Below are positions 37,614 to 44,687 of a stretch of 64,000 nt of DNA, piece after piece. A program made the translations under genes and the position numbers. The DNA comes from Nocardioides scoriae (GTDB taxonomy: Bacteria > Actinomycetota > Actinomycetes > Propionibacteriales > Nocardioidaceae): the NCBI RefSeq assembly GCF_900104965.1, contig NZ_LT629757.1, forward strand, positions 3,720,001 through 3,784,000. Direction: 5' to 3'. Position 1 is the first letter of the stretch. Each line of letters begins with the position of its first letter. The notes beneath the pieces are model-generated. The model saw only the letters and a program-made list of their open reading frames with translations, had not been told where the DNA came from and ran no database searches.

Positions 37614-39556
37614 GGCCCTCCCAGCTCGAGGCCATGCTGCGCGAGCACGGCGCCGACCTCGACCTCGACACCCCCGACCTGCACGCCCTGGGGCGCGAGC
37701 TGGCGCCGCTGCTGGGCCTGGCCGACCAGGCCCCCGAGCCCTCCGCGCAGCTCGCGCGCCTGCTCGCCGGGCACCCGCACCGCTCGCTGGCCCGACGCGC
37801 CCGTCGTCCCGGAGCGGTCGCGAGCGCCGTCGTGCTCGCCATCTCGACCGTCGGCGCCACCGGCCTCTCGGCGGCGGCCAACACGCTGCCGGCCCCGCTC
37901 CAGCGCCACGTGTCCGACTTCTCGCGCCAGTACCTGCCCTGGGACGCGCCCGCCCCGCTGCACCCGTGGGGCACCTCGGCGCCCGACCTCCCCCTCGCGC
38001 CGCCCACCCTGCTGCTGCCCCGCCGTCCCGGCCCCGCCTCCGCCTCGGCGGACGGCGGCGACGCCCCGGGCGTGGACGCGGGCTCTGCGACCGGCGGCAC
38101 CGGCTCCTCGACGGGCGGGTCCGCGACCGGGTCCGCTCCGGGGTCGACCAGCGGGTCCGGCGGTGCTGGCGGCTCCGCCGATCCTCGCCCAGTCGGGTCC
38201 GGGTCCGGCTCGACGAGCGGGTCCGCGTCCGGCACCCCCGACGGCACCCCCGACGGCACCCCGGACGGCACCTCGGACGCTCCCGCCACGGCGTCGGGTC
38301 CGGTGACCCCGCTGTCGCCGAAGGTCGGGGCCTCGTCGTCGCAGGGCCCGGACGCCGGCGCCGCGGACGTCCCGTCCGACGGCCCGGCGGCCCTGGCGGC
38401 CCCCAGCCCGTCCTCCCACGGCTTCGCGGCCTTCCTCAGCCCCGCGCTCCAGGCCTTCCCGCTGCTGGTGCCGCGTGACGAGCCCGGGACCCTGCTGCCC
38501 GGGGGCGACCGCGACGGCCCCGAGCGCGAGCTCCCGCCCGGAGCCCTCGACAGCACCGCCCCGACCCCCGACGCGTCCGACCCGACCACCGAGGCCGGTC
38601 CCGACGCCGGCCCGGCCACCACCGGGGAGGCGTCCGACGGCTCCGCGTGGGGCGCGGCGGCGAGCCTGCCCGAGGCCTCGACCCCGCCCGACGCGCAGCC
38701 CTCCACCGGGGAGACCGGCGTCGTGGCCTCGCAGCTGCGGCCCCCGGTCCTCGACGCCCCGCCGGCCTCGGCCGCCCCGGCGTCCTGGATCCCCGGCGCG
38801 GTGACGGTGACGCTGCCGTGGACCCAGGCCGGTCCGGTGGGCCCGTCCAGCCCCGTCACGGCGATCGGCGGCCTGCCCGCAGGTGCGGGCGAGCCCGCCG
38901 GCAGCTCCCCGCTGGTGGTGCCGCCGCTCGAGGTGCCCGCTCCCGGCAGCACCGCCCCCGGCACCGCGGCGCCGGGCACGACCACCGTGGTCCCCGCCCC
39001 TGTGTCGCCCGTCGTCCCGTCGGTCCCGGTGCTGCCCCAGCTGCCCGCGCCCGACCCCACCGCGACGCCGTCCCCCGGCGCGAGCGACCCGTCGCCCTCG
39101 ACCCCCTCGCCGTCCGACGGTGCGGGCAACGGCGCGACCCCGCCGGGCCCGAACGGCCAGTCCAACCAGTCGGGCCAGTCCAACCAGTCGGGCCTGTCCA
39201 ACCAGTCCGGCCAGTCGGCGTCCTCCGGGGAGCGCGCCCAGGACGCCGGACCCGCCGCCCCGCTCGCGCTCTCGGCCGCCGAGACCCCCGAGACCCCTGC
39301 CGAGACGACTGCCGAGACGCCTGCCCAGACGGTCCCCGAGACGCCGGCCCCCGAGACGGCCGTCGCCGCACCTGACCAGGCGCCCGCCGAGACCCCCGCT
39401 GCGACGCCCGCCGAGACTCCCGCCGAGATCCCCGCTGCGCCGCCCGCCGAGACTCCTGCCGAGACCCCGGCCGCAGCACCCGACCCGGAGCCCGGGGCCG
39501 GGCCCGCGACCGCTGCCGAGCCCGCGTCCGCCACCGCCGAGGACGTCACGCCCTAG
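37610..39556 (+). CDS. Large low-complexity membrane protein coupled to the sigma factor
   Basis: 648 residues. A cytosolic N-terminus of about 60 residues (ALGRELAPLLGLADQ) precedes one transmembrane helix near 63-85 (AVASAVVLAISTVGATGLS). The next segment NTLPAPLQRHVSDFSRQYLP resembles the region after the helix in actinobacterial sigma-partner membrane proteins. The remaining 540 residues are Pro/Ser/Thr/Gly/Ala-rich, with QSNQSGQSNQSG repeats near residue 520 and many PAET repeats near the end. Likely an anti-sigma-like sensor with a cell-wall-spanning tail (inference). Confidence 0.65.
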   Translation: MRPSQLEAMLREHGADLDLDTPDLHALGRELAPLLGLADQAPEPSAQLARLLAGHPHRSLARRARRPGAVASAVVLAISTVGATGLSAAANTLPAPLQRHVSDFSRQYLPWDAPAPLHPWGTSAPDLPLAPPTLLLPRRPGPASASADGGDAPGVDAGSATGGTGSSTGGSATGSAPGSTSGSGGAGGSADPRPVGSGSGSTSGSASGTPDGTPDGTPDGTSDAPATASGPVTPLSPKVGASSSQGPDAGAADVPSDGPAALAAPSPSSHGFAAFLSPALQAFPLLVPRDEPGTLLPGGDRDGPERELPPGALDSTAPTPDASDPTTEAGPDAGPATTGEASDGSAWGAAASLPEASTPPDAQPSTGETGVVASQLRPPVLDAPPASAAPASWIPGAVTVTLPWTQAGPVGPSSPVTAIGGLPAGAGEPAGSSPLVVPPLEVPAPGSTAPGTAAPGTTTVVPAPVSPVVPSVPVLPQLPAPDPTATPSPGASDPSPSTPSPSDGAGNGATPPGPNGQSNQSGQSNQSGLSNQSGQSASSGERAQDAGPAAPLALSAAETPETPAETTAETPAQTVPETPAPETAVAAPDQAPAETPAATPAETPAEIPAAPPAETPAETPAAAPDPEPGAGPATAAEPASATAEDVTP

Positions 39557-39605
39557 CCGCCGCGCCACCGCGCTGTCGGTGGCGGGCCGTAGGTTCGGAC
39601 CCATC

Positions 39606-40193
39606 ATGAGCACCCCCCTCCACGTCGCCGACGCGGCGTTCGTCACCGACCAGCTGCTGGTCGGAGGCGACCTCGACACCCGGGACCACCAGCGGGCCGC
39701 GATCCAGCTGCGCGAGCTGCTCGAGGCGGGCCTGACCCACGTCGTGGACGCCCGGGTGGAGTGGAGCGACCAGGAGTGGGTGCGCGAGCTGGCCCCGCAG
39801 GTCGGCTACCTCCACCACGGCATGGACGACGCCGGCCAGCGCGTGCCCGGAGCCTGGTTCGACACGGGCGTGGCGTGGGCCCAGGGGGCGATCGACGGCG
39901 GCGGCGTGGTGCTGACCCACTGCCACATGGGCATCAACCGCGGACCGTCCCTGGGCTACGCCGTGATGCTCGCGCAGGGGTGGGACCCCGTCGAGGCGCT
40001 CGACCGGATCCGGGCGGCGCGGCCGATCGCGTGGGTGGCCTACGCCGAGGACGCGCTGCGGTGGCACCACCGGCGACGGGGCTCGGGCCGGGTGGCCCTG
40101 CGCGACGACGTGCGCCGCCTCGAGCGCTGGCGGGCCGAGCACCAGCTCGACCTGGCCGGCGTCATCCGCCGCAAGCGCGCCCAGGGCTGGTGA
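39606..40193 (+). CDS. Dual-specificity/tyrosine phosphatase-like protein
   Basis: 195-residue protein with the cysteine-phosphatase signature HCxxGxxR in LTHCHMGINRGPSLGYAVM and a preceding loop VEWSDQEW that may hold the general acid. The C-terminal 60 residues are basic and helical (RRLERWRAEHQLDLAGVIRR). ATG at 39606. It probably dephosphorylates phosphoprotein or another phosphate ester in the cytoplasm. No kinase is near. It lies 49 bp after the low-complexity protein. Confidence 0.82.
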   Translation: MSTPLHVADAAFVTDQLLVGGDLDTRDHQRAAIQLRELLEAGLTHVVDARVEWSDQEWVRELAPQVGYLHHGMDDAGQRVPGAWFDTGVAWAQGAIDGGGVVLTHCHMGINRGPSLGYAVMLAQGWDPVEALDRIRAARPIAWVAYAEDALRWHHRRRGSGRVALRDDVRRLERWRAEHQLDLAGVIRRKRAQGW

Positions 40194-40205
40194 GCCGGGG
40201 CCGGC

Positions 40206-40580
40206 TCAGGAGCCGAGCAGGTCGAGCAGCCAGCCGGGGCTCATGGTGCGGGCGCCGAGGCCCTCGACCCGCATCTGCAGGGCGCGGTCGGCGGTGATGA
40301 CGACGACGGTGTGGCCCTGCGCGCGGGCGGCCGCGGTCTCGCGGGCGATGTCGGCGTCACCGTCCTTGCTGGCGTGGACGGTGCGCAGGTGCGCGTCGCG
40401 ACCGCGCGGCACGCCGCCCTTGGCCTGGCCCTCGAGCACCAGCACGATCTCGTCGTACGTCGTGTCGGCCACGGCCAGCCGGCCGTGCAGCCGGGCCGCG
40501 GCGCCGGCGCGGTCGCGCCACCACCCGTCGGGGCGCGAGCCCACGACGTTGGCGCCGTCGACGACCAGGACGTGCTTCAC
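40206..40580 (-). CDS. NYN-domain (PIN-like) ribonuclease-type protein
   Basis: 124-residue NYN/PIN-like protein. The acidic residues of a metal-dependent nuclease are visible: VVDGANVVGS at the N-terminus, DGDADIARE in the middle, VITADRALQMR and the final Asp. Such single-domain proteins are predicted RNases. The ATG overlaps the ankyrin gene stop by four bases (ATGA). Last gene of the tight minus-strand run from 42.8 kb; target unknown. Confidence 0.78.
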   Translation of the reverse strand: MKHVLVVDGANVVGSRPDGWWRDRAGAAARLHGRLAVADTTYDEIVLVLEGQAKGGVPRGRDAHLRTVHASKDGDADIARETAAARAQGHTVVVITADRALQMRVEGLGARTMSPGWLLDLLGS

Positions 40581-40966
40581 GGGCCCAGCAGCTCGAGCCG
40601 GTCGAACATCGCGGCCGTCGCCCGGCCGCTCGGGGTGCCGGCGTCGAGGTCGGCCCCGGCCCCGACCAGCAGCCGCACGACGTCGTCCTCGCCCTTGAAC
40701 AGCGCGCCGGCCACCGGCGACTGGTCGCGGTGGTTGCGGGCGTCGGGGTCGGCGCCGCGGGCGAGCAGGGCGGCCACCGTCGCGGCGTGGCCGTGGTACG
40801 CCGCGAGCATGAGCGGGGTGTTGCCGTCCGGGTCGGGCACGTCGGCGGGCAGCCCGTGGTCGACGAACCCGGTCAGCTCGTCGGTCATGCCCTCGCGGGC
40901 GAAGTGGTGGGCGAGCTCGACCACCCGGGCCGTCTCGTCCGGGGTGAGCGGGCGGTCCTGCGTCAT
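40577..40966 (-). CDS. Ankyrin-repeat protein
   Basis: 129 residues with about three ankyrin repeats, the clearest being DGNTPLMLAAYHGHAATVAA, followed by LLARGADPDARNHRDQSPVAGALFKGEDD. The N-terminal 35 residues (LTPDETARVVELAHHFARE) are a capping helix pair. ATG at 40966; it overlaps both the cyclase upstream and the NYN gene downstream by four bases. Small soluble ankyrin proteins usually bind a protein partner, perhaps one of its neighbours (inference). Confidence 0.88.
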   Translation of the reverse strand: MTQDRPLTPDETARVVELAHHFAREGMTDELTGFVDHGLPADVPDPDGNTPLMLAAYHGHAATVAALLARGADPDARNHRDQSPVAGALFKGEDDVVRLLVGAGADLDAGTPSGRATAAMFDRLELLGP

Positions 40967-41877
40967 CGGGCCTCCACCAGCCACAGCGTGTGCTCGCCCG
41001 GGAGGCCCTTGAGGGTGACGGTCTCCGTGGGGCGCAGCGTCCAGTCCGCCGATTCTCCCACCTGCTCGCGCAGCCGGGCCGCGAGCTCGGTGCTGACCAG
41101 CACCTCGCCGCCCTCGGCCAGCGACGCGACGCGGGCCGCCTTGGCCACGTTGCGGCCGAACCAGTCGCCGCCGCGCTCCACGGCGGTGCCGGTGTGCAGC
41201 CCGATCCGCACCTTGACCGGGTGCTGGCGCAGCGCCCGCGGGCGGGGGTGGGACAGCCGCTCCTGCAGCTCGAGCGCGGCCGAGAGCGCGAGGGTGGGGG
41301 AGGAGAAGACGACCATGTGGCCGTCGCCGTTGCTCTTCACGACGTGCCCGTGGTGGCGGTCGACGACCTGCTCGAGCACCCGGTCGTGGGCCTCGAGCAC
41401 CTCGACCCACACCTGGTCGCCGACCTCGCTGTTGAGGGCGGTCGAGCCCTCGATGTCGGAGAAGAAGACGGTGACGTTGCCGTCCTCGTCGGCCACGCGG
41501 ATGATCTCGCTGCGCGCCTCCAGGGCCCACCCGGTGAACTCCTCGATCGAGGACAGCAGCATGCCGCGCACGCCGTGCTCGCGCACCCGGCTGACCGTCT
41601 GCACCGCGGTCCGCACGGCCAGCCCGGCGGCCTGCACGGCACGGGGGCTGCGCGCCTCCTCCACGACCACGCCCGCCTCGCGCTCCTCGAGCTCGGCGAC
41701 GCGCTCGCGCAGCTGTCGGACCCGGGCCGCGAGGACGACCAGCCCGGCCCCGGAGGCCACCAGCAGCACGCCCAGGGCGACGGCGACGAGGGTGGCGGCG
41801 GACACGCCCGCCAGCGTGGCACACCGGACATGTCGGGCGGGGACGGTGCTCGCGGTCCGGTCCGTCACCTCGGTCAC
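40963..41877 (-). CDS. Membrane-anchored class III adenylate/guanylate cyclase
   Basis: 304-residue protein. One transmembrane helix near residues 25-50 (ATLVAVALGVLLVASGAGLV), then a coiled coil (RQLRERVAELEEREAG), then the class III cyclase domain with the metal Asp in VTVFFSDIEGSTALNS, the KSNGDGHMVVF hairpin and GLHTGTAVERGGDWFGRNV. The GTG at 41877 overlaps the GNAT stop as GTGA; a start at 41805 is possible. Product (cAMP or cGMP) cannot be set by eye, and the substrate-specifying residues need alignment. Confidence 0.83.
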   Translation of the reverse strand: MTEVTDRTASTVPARHVRCATLAGVSAATLVAVALGVLLVASGAGLVVLAARVRQLRERVAELEEREAGVVVEEARSPRAVQAAGLAVRTAVQTVSRVREHGVRGMLLSSIEEFTGWALEARSEIIRVADEDGNVTVFFSDIEGSTALNSEVGDQVWVEVLEAHDRVLEQVVDRHHGHVVKSNGDGHMVVFSSPTLALSAALELQERLSHPRPRALRQHPVKVRIGLHTGTAVERGGDWFGRNVAKAARVASLAEGGEVLVSTELAARLREQVGESADWTLRPTETVTLKGLPGEHTLWLVEAR

Positions 41878-42398
41878 ACTCCCGGGCCCGCACCCCCGAG
41901 CACCATCACCAGCAGGTCGGGCCGGCCGTCGGGGAGCCACTCGGGGTGCAGGCGGCCGACCTCGCGCCAGCCGCGGGAGCGGTAGAGGCCGACGGCCCGG
42001 TCGTGGGTCGGGACCACGTCGAGCGCCGGCACCCGGCCCTGCTCCCGGATCCAGGCCACCGCGTGGTCGAGCAGGAGCCCGCCCACGCCCCGGCCCGCGT
42101 GGTCGTGGGCCACGACCAGCACCGAGACCACCAGCGCCGTGCCGCGGCCGACGACGTCGTCCAGCACCGGGCGCAGGTCCTCGCCGGGCGTCGCGACCGC
42201 CACGTGGCCGATCACGACGTCGTCGAGCTCGGCGATCCACGCGGCCCGCTCGGTGGGGCGCACCAGGAAGTCCTCGACCGGGAAGGGCAGCGGCCAGCGC
42301 AGGGGGTACGCCGTCAGCGGCTGCTGCGCCGCGACCAGCGCGACCAGGGCCGGCAGGTCGTCGGGGGTCCGCCGCCGCAGCCCGACCGGCGCCCTCAC
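41874..42398 (-). CDS. GNAT-family N-acetyltransferase
   Basis: 174-residue GNAT protein. The acetyl-CoA pyrophosphate loop is HDHAGRGVGGLLLDHAVAW and the C-terminal AVGLYRSRGWREVGRLHPEW is the usual last strand-helix. The GTG at 42398 overlaps the YchJ-like gene stop (GTGA), and its stop overlaps the cyclase start. An N-terminal ORF extension is another frame of the upstream gene and is rejected. Substrate unknown. Confidence 0.85.
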   Translation of the reverse strand: MRAPVGLRRRTPDDLPALVALVAAQQPLTAYPLRWPLPFPVEDFLVRPTERAAWIAELDDVVIGHVAVATPGEDLRPVLDDVVGRGTALVVSVLVVAHDHAGRGVGGLLLDHAVAWIREQGRVPALDVVPTHDRAVGLYRSRGWREVGRLHPEWLPDGRPDLLVMVLGGAGPGV

Positions 42399-42778
42399 AG
42401 CGCCTCGAGGTAGAACCACCGGCCCGCGCGCCGGGCGAACAGGCTGCGCTCGTGGAGCCGCCCCGCGCCCCCGTCGTCGCGCCACGACGCCACGAACTCC
42501 ACCACGTCGTCGACCGCCTCGAGCACCTCCAGGCGGGTCCAGGTGGTGCTCGGGTCGTGGGTCACCTGCGGGGGCCGGGTCCGCGGGTGCCAGGTGCGCC
42601 AGACGTGGTCGATGTCGCCGACGGCGTACGCCGTGTAGCGCGAGCGCATCAGCTCCTCCGGCGTCGCCGCCTGGCGCTCGGAGCGCAGCAGCGGACCGCA
42701 GCAGCCGTCCAGCGGCCGCCCGGACCCGCACGGGCAGGGGGCGGAGGCGCTGGGGAGCGGGGAGGAGGGGAGTGGCAC
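42395..42778 (-). CDS. YchJ-family SEC-C motif protein
   Basis: About 127 residues of the UPF0225/YchJ family. The zinc-binding SEC-C-like motif CPCGSGRPLDGCC is at the N-terminus, followed by ATPEELMRSRYTAYAVGDID and the NTF2-like part with VVEFVASWRDDG. The start is uncertain: GTG at 42778, 42781 or 42799 are in frame, and only the last has a good ribosome site (GGGGAG). First of the overlapping minus-strand set; divergent from the AAA+ gene at 42842. Confidence 0.85.
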   Translation of the reverse strand: MPLPSSPLPSASAPCPCGSGRPLDGCCGPLLRSERQAATPEELMRSRYTAYAVGDIDHVWRTWHPRTRPPQVTHDPSTTWTRLEVLEAVDDVVEFVASWRDDGGAGRLHERSLFARRAGRWFYLEAL

Positions 42779-42841
42779 CACCGGGCCAGTCTCGCCCACG
42801 GGGACTCCCCGGCGTTGCGGCACCGCGTTAGCGTGGGAGAG

Positions 42842-44299
42842 GTGACGACGTCCCCCCAGAGCCCCACCCCGAGCGCGACGCAGAGCCAGGCGGAGGACCC
42901 CGCGTCCCGCCCCACGCCTCGCCCCACGCCTCGCACCGTCGGCCAGCTGCGCGAGAGCGGCCACCGGCTCACCTCCCTGCGCGAGGAGCTGCGCGCCAAC
43001 CTGGTCGCCGCGCTCCGCGAGGGCCGTGACCCCTGGCCGGGCCTCCACGGCTTCGAGAGCACCGTGATCCCGCAGCTCGAGCGCGCGATCCTGGCCGGTC
43101 ACGACGTGGTGCTGCTGGGCGAGCGCGGCCAGGGCAAGACCCGGCTGCTGCGCACCCTGGTCGGCCTGCTCGACGAGTGGTCGCCGGTGATCGCGGGCTC
43201 CGAGCTGGGGGAGCACCCCTTCGACCCCATCACCCACGCCTCGAAGCGCCGGGCCGCCGAGGAGGGGGACGACCTGGCCGTCGAGTGGCGCCACCGCGAC
43301 GAGCGGTACGCCGAGAAGCTGGCCACCCCCGACACCTCGGTCGCCGACCTGATCGGCGACGTCGACCCGATGAAGGTGGCCGAGGGCCGCAGCCTGGGCG
43401 ACCCGGAGACCATCCACTTCGGCCTGATCCCGCGCTCGCACCGCGGCATCGTGGCCATCAACGAGCTGCCCGACCTGGCCGAGCGGATCCAGGTGGCGAT
43501 GCTCAACGTGATGGAGGAGCGCGACATCCAGATCCGCGGCTACGTGCTGCGGCTGCCGCTCGACACCCTGGTCGTGGCCAGCGCCAACCCCGAGGACTAC
43601 ACCAACCGCGGGCGCATCATCACCCCGCTCAAGGACCGCTTCGGCGCCGAGATCCGCACCCACTACCCGATCGCGCTCGAGGACGAGGTCGCGGTGATCC
43701 GCCAGGAGGCCGACCTGGTCGCCGCCGTGCCGGACCACCTCGTCGAGATCCTGGCGCGCTTCACCCGCGCCCTGCGCGAGTCCAGCTCGGTCGACCAGCG
43801 CTCCGGCGTCTCCGCGCGGTTCTCGATCGCCGGCGCCGAGACGATCGCGGCCGCCGCCCTGCACCGCGCGGTCTCCCAGGGCGAGGACCAACCCGTCGCC
43901 CGCGTGGTCGACCTCGAGACGGCGGTCGAGGTGCTCGGCGGCAAGATCGAGTTCGAGACCGGCGAGGAGGGGCGCGAGGAGCAGATCCTCGAGCACCTGC
44001 TGCGCCGCGCCACCGCCGAGACCGTGCGGGCCCACTTCGCCGGGCTCGACCTCGGCCTGCTGGTGCAGGCCATCGAGGACGGCGCCCTGGTCGTGACGGG
44101 CGCCCAGGTGACCGGCCGCGACGTGCTGGCCGGGCTCCCGGTGCTGGGCGAGTCCGACCTCTACGACCAGGTCTGCGAGCGGCTGGGCGCGACCGACGAC
44201 GGCAGCCGCGCCGGGGCGGTCGAGCTGGCGCTCGAGGGCCTGTTCCTCGCCCAGCGGATCAGCAAGGACAGCGGCGACGGGGAGACGGTGTATGGCTGA
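42842..44299 (+). CDS. Magnesium-chelatase/MoxR-like AAA+ ATPase
   Basis: 485-residue AAA+ protein related to the ChlI/BchI and MoxR group. Walker A is GERGQGKTR, Walker B is GIVAINELPDL, and sensor residues lie in VASANPEDYTNRGRIITPL. The Pro/Thr-rich first 35 residues are probably flexible. GTG at 42842. It overlaps the OsmC-like gene by 8 bp, which in turn overlaps a large VWA protein by 8 bp, so ATPase and VWA likely work together like ChlI with ChlD. True chelatase function is not supported, as no ChlH is near. Confidence 0.88.
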   Translation: MTTSPQSPTPSATQSQAEDPASRPTPRPTPRTVGQLRESGHRLTSLREELRANLVAALREGRDPWPGLHGFESTVIPQLERAILAGHDVVLLGERGQGKTRLLRTLVGLLDEWSPVIAGSELGEHPFDPITHASKRRAAEEGDDLAVEWRHRDERYAEKLATPDTSVADLIGDVDPMKVAEGRSLGDPETIHFGLIPRSHRGIVAINELPDLAERIQVAMLNVMEERDIQIRGYVLRLPLDTLVVASANPEDYTNRGRIITPLKDRFGAEIRTHYPIALEDEVAVIRQEADLVAAVPDHLVEILARFTRALRESSSVDQRSGVSARFSIAGAETIAAAALHRAVSQGEDQPVARVVDLETAVEVLGGKIEFETGEEGREEQILEHLLRRATAETVRAHFAGLDLGLLVQAIEDGALVVTGAQVTGRDVLAGLPVLGESDLYDQVCERLGATDDGSRAGAVELALEGLFLAQRISKDSGDGETVYG

Positions 44300-44687
44300 G
44301 CGCTACACGGTGGCCGTGGCGACGGGCTCGCTGCGCGAGGACGACGGCGTGACCCTGCCCCACGAGTGGACCGAGGAGGGCGTCAGCGTGCGCGGGCGGC
44401 TCACCGGCGCCCACGTGCTGCACCTGGCCGTCGCCACCTGCGTGCTCAACGACCTCTACCGCGAGGCCCGGGACCGTGGGGTGCCCCTGGCCGGGGTGCA
44501 CGTCAGTGCCGAGGGTGGCTTCGACATCGTCACCGGCGCCTCCACGGGCGTCGAGTACTCCGTCGCGCTCGACTCCTCCCTGCTCCCCGAGCAGGTCCAG
44601 GAGCTGCTGCTGCAGGTCGACGAGGTCGCCGAGGTGCCGAAGGCGCTGCGCGCCGGCATCGACGTGCGTCGGGTCGGCCATGCCTGA
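44292..44687 (+). CDS. OsmC-family protein
   Basis: 131-residue OsmC-like protein. The family core HVLHLAVATCVLNDLYREA carries one of the two redox cysteines (Cys in VATC). I do not see the second classic Cys, so peroxidase activity is doubtful. The N-terminus RGRLTGAHVL follows the usual beta strand. The ATG at 44292 lies inside the ATPase end; the stop overlaps the VWA start. Its tight coupling between an ATPase and a VWA protein is unusual. Confidence 0.82.
   Translation: MAERYTVAVATGSLREDDGVTLPHEWTEEGVSVRGRLTGAHVLHLAVATCVLNDLYREARDRGVPLAGVHVSAEGGFDIVTGASTGVEYSVALDSSLLPEQVQELLLQVDEVAEVPKALRAGIDVRRVGHA

Noticed and set aside
40730-44299. 1189-codon plus-strand protein
   Set aside because: The conserved ATPase starts at GTG 42842. 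Upstream codons are antisense to the ankyrin, cyclase, GNAT and YchJ-like genes.
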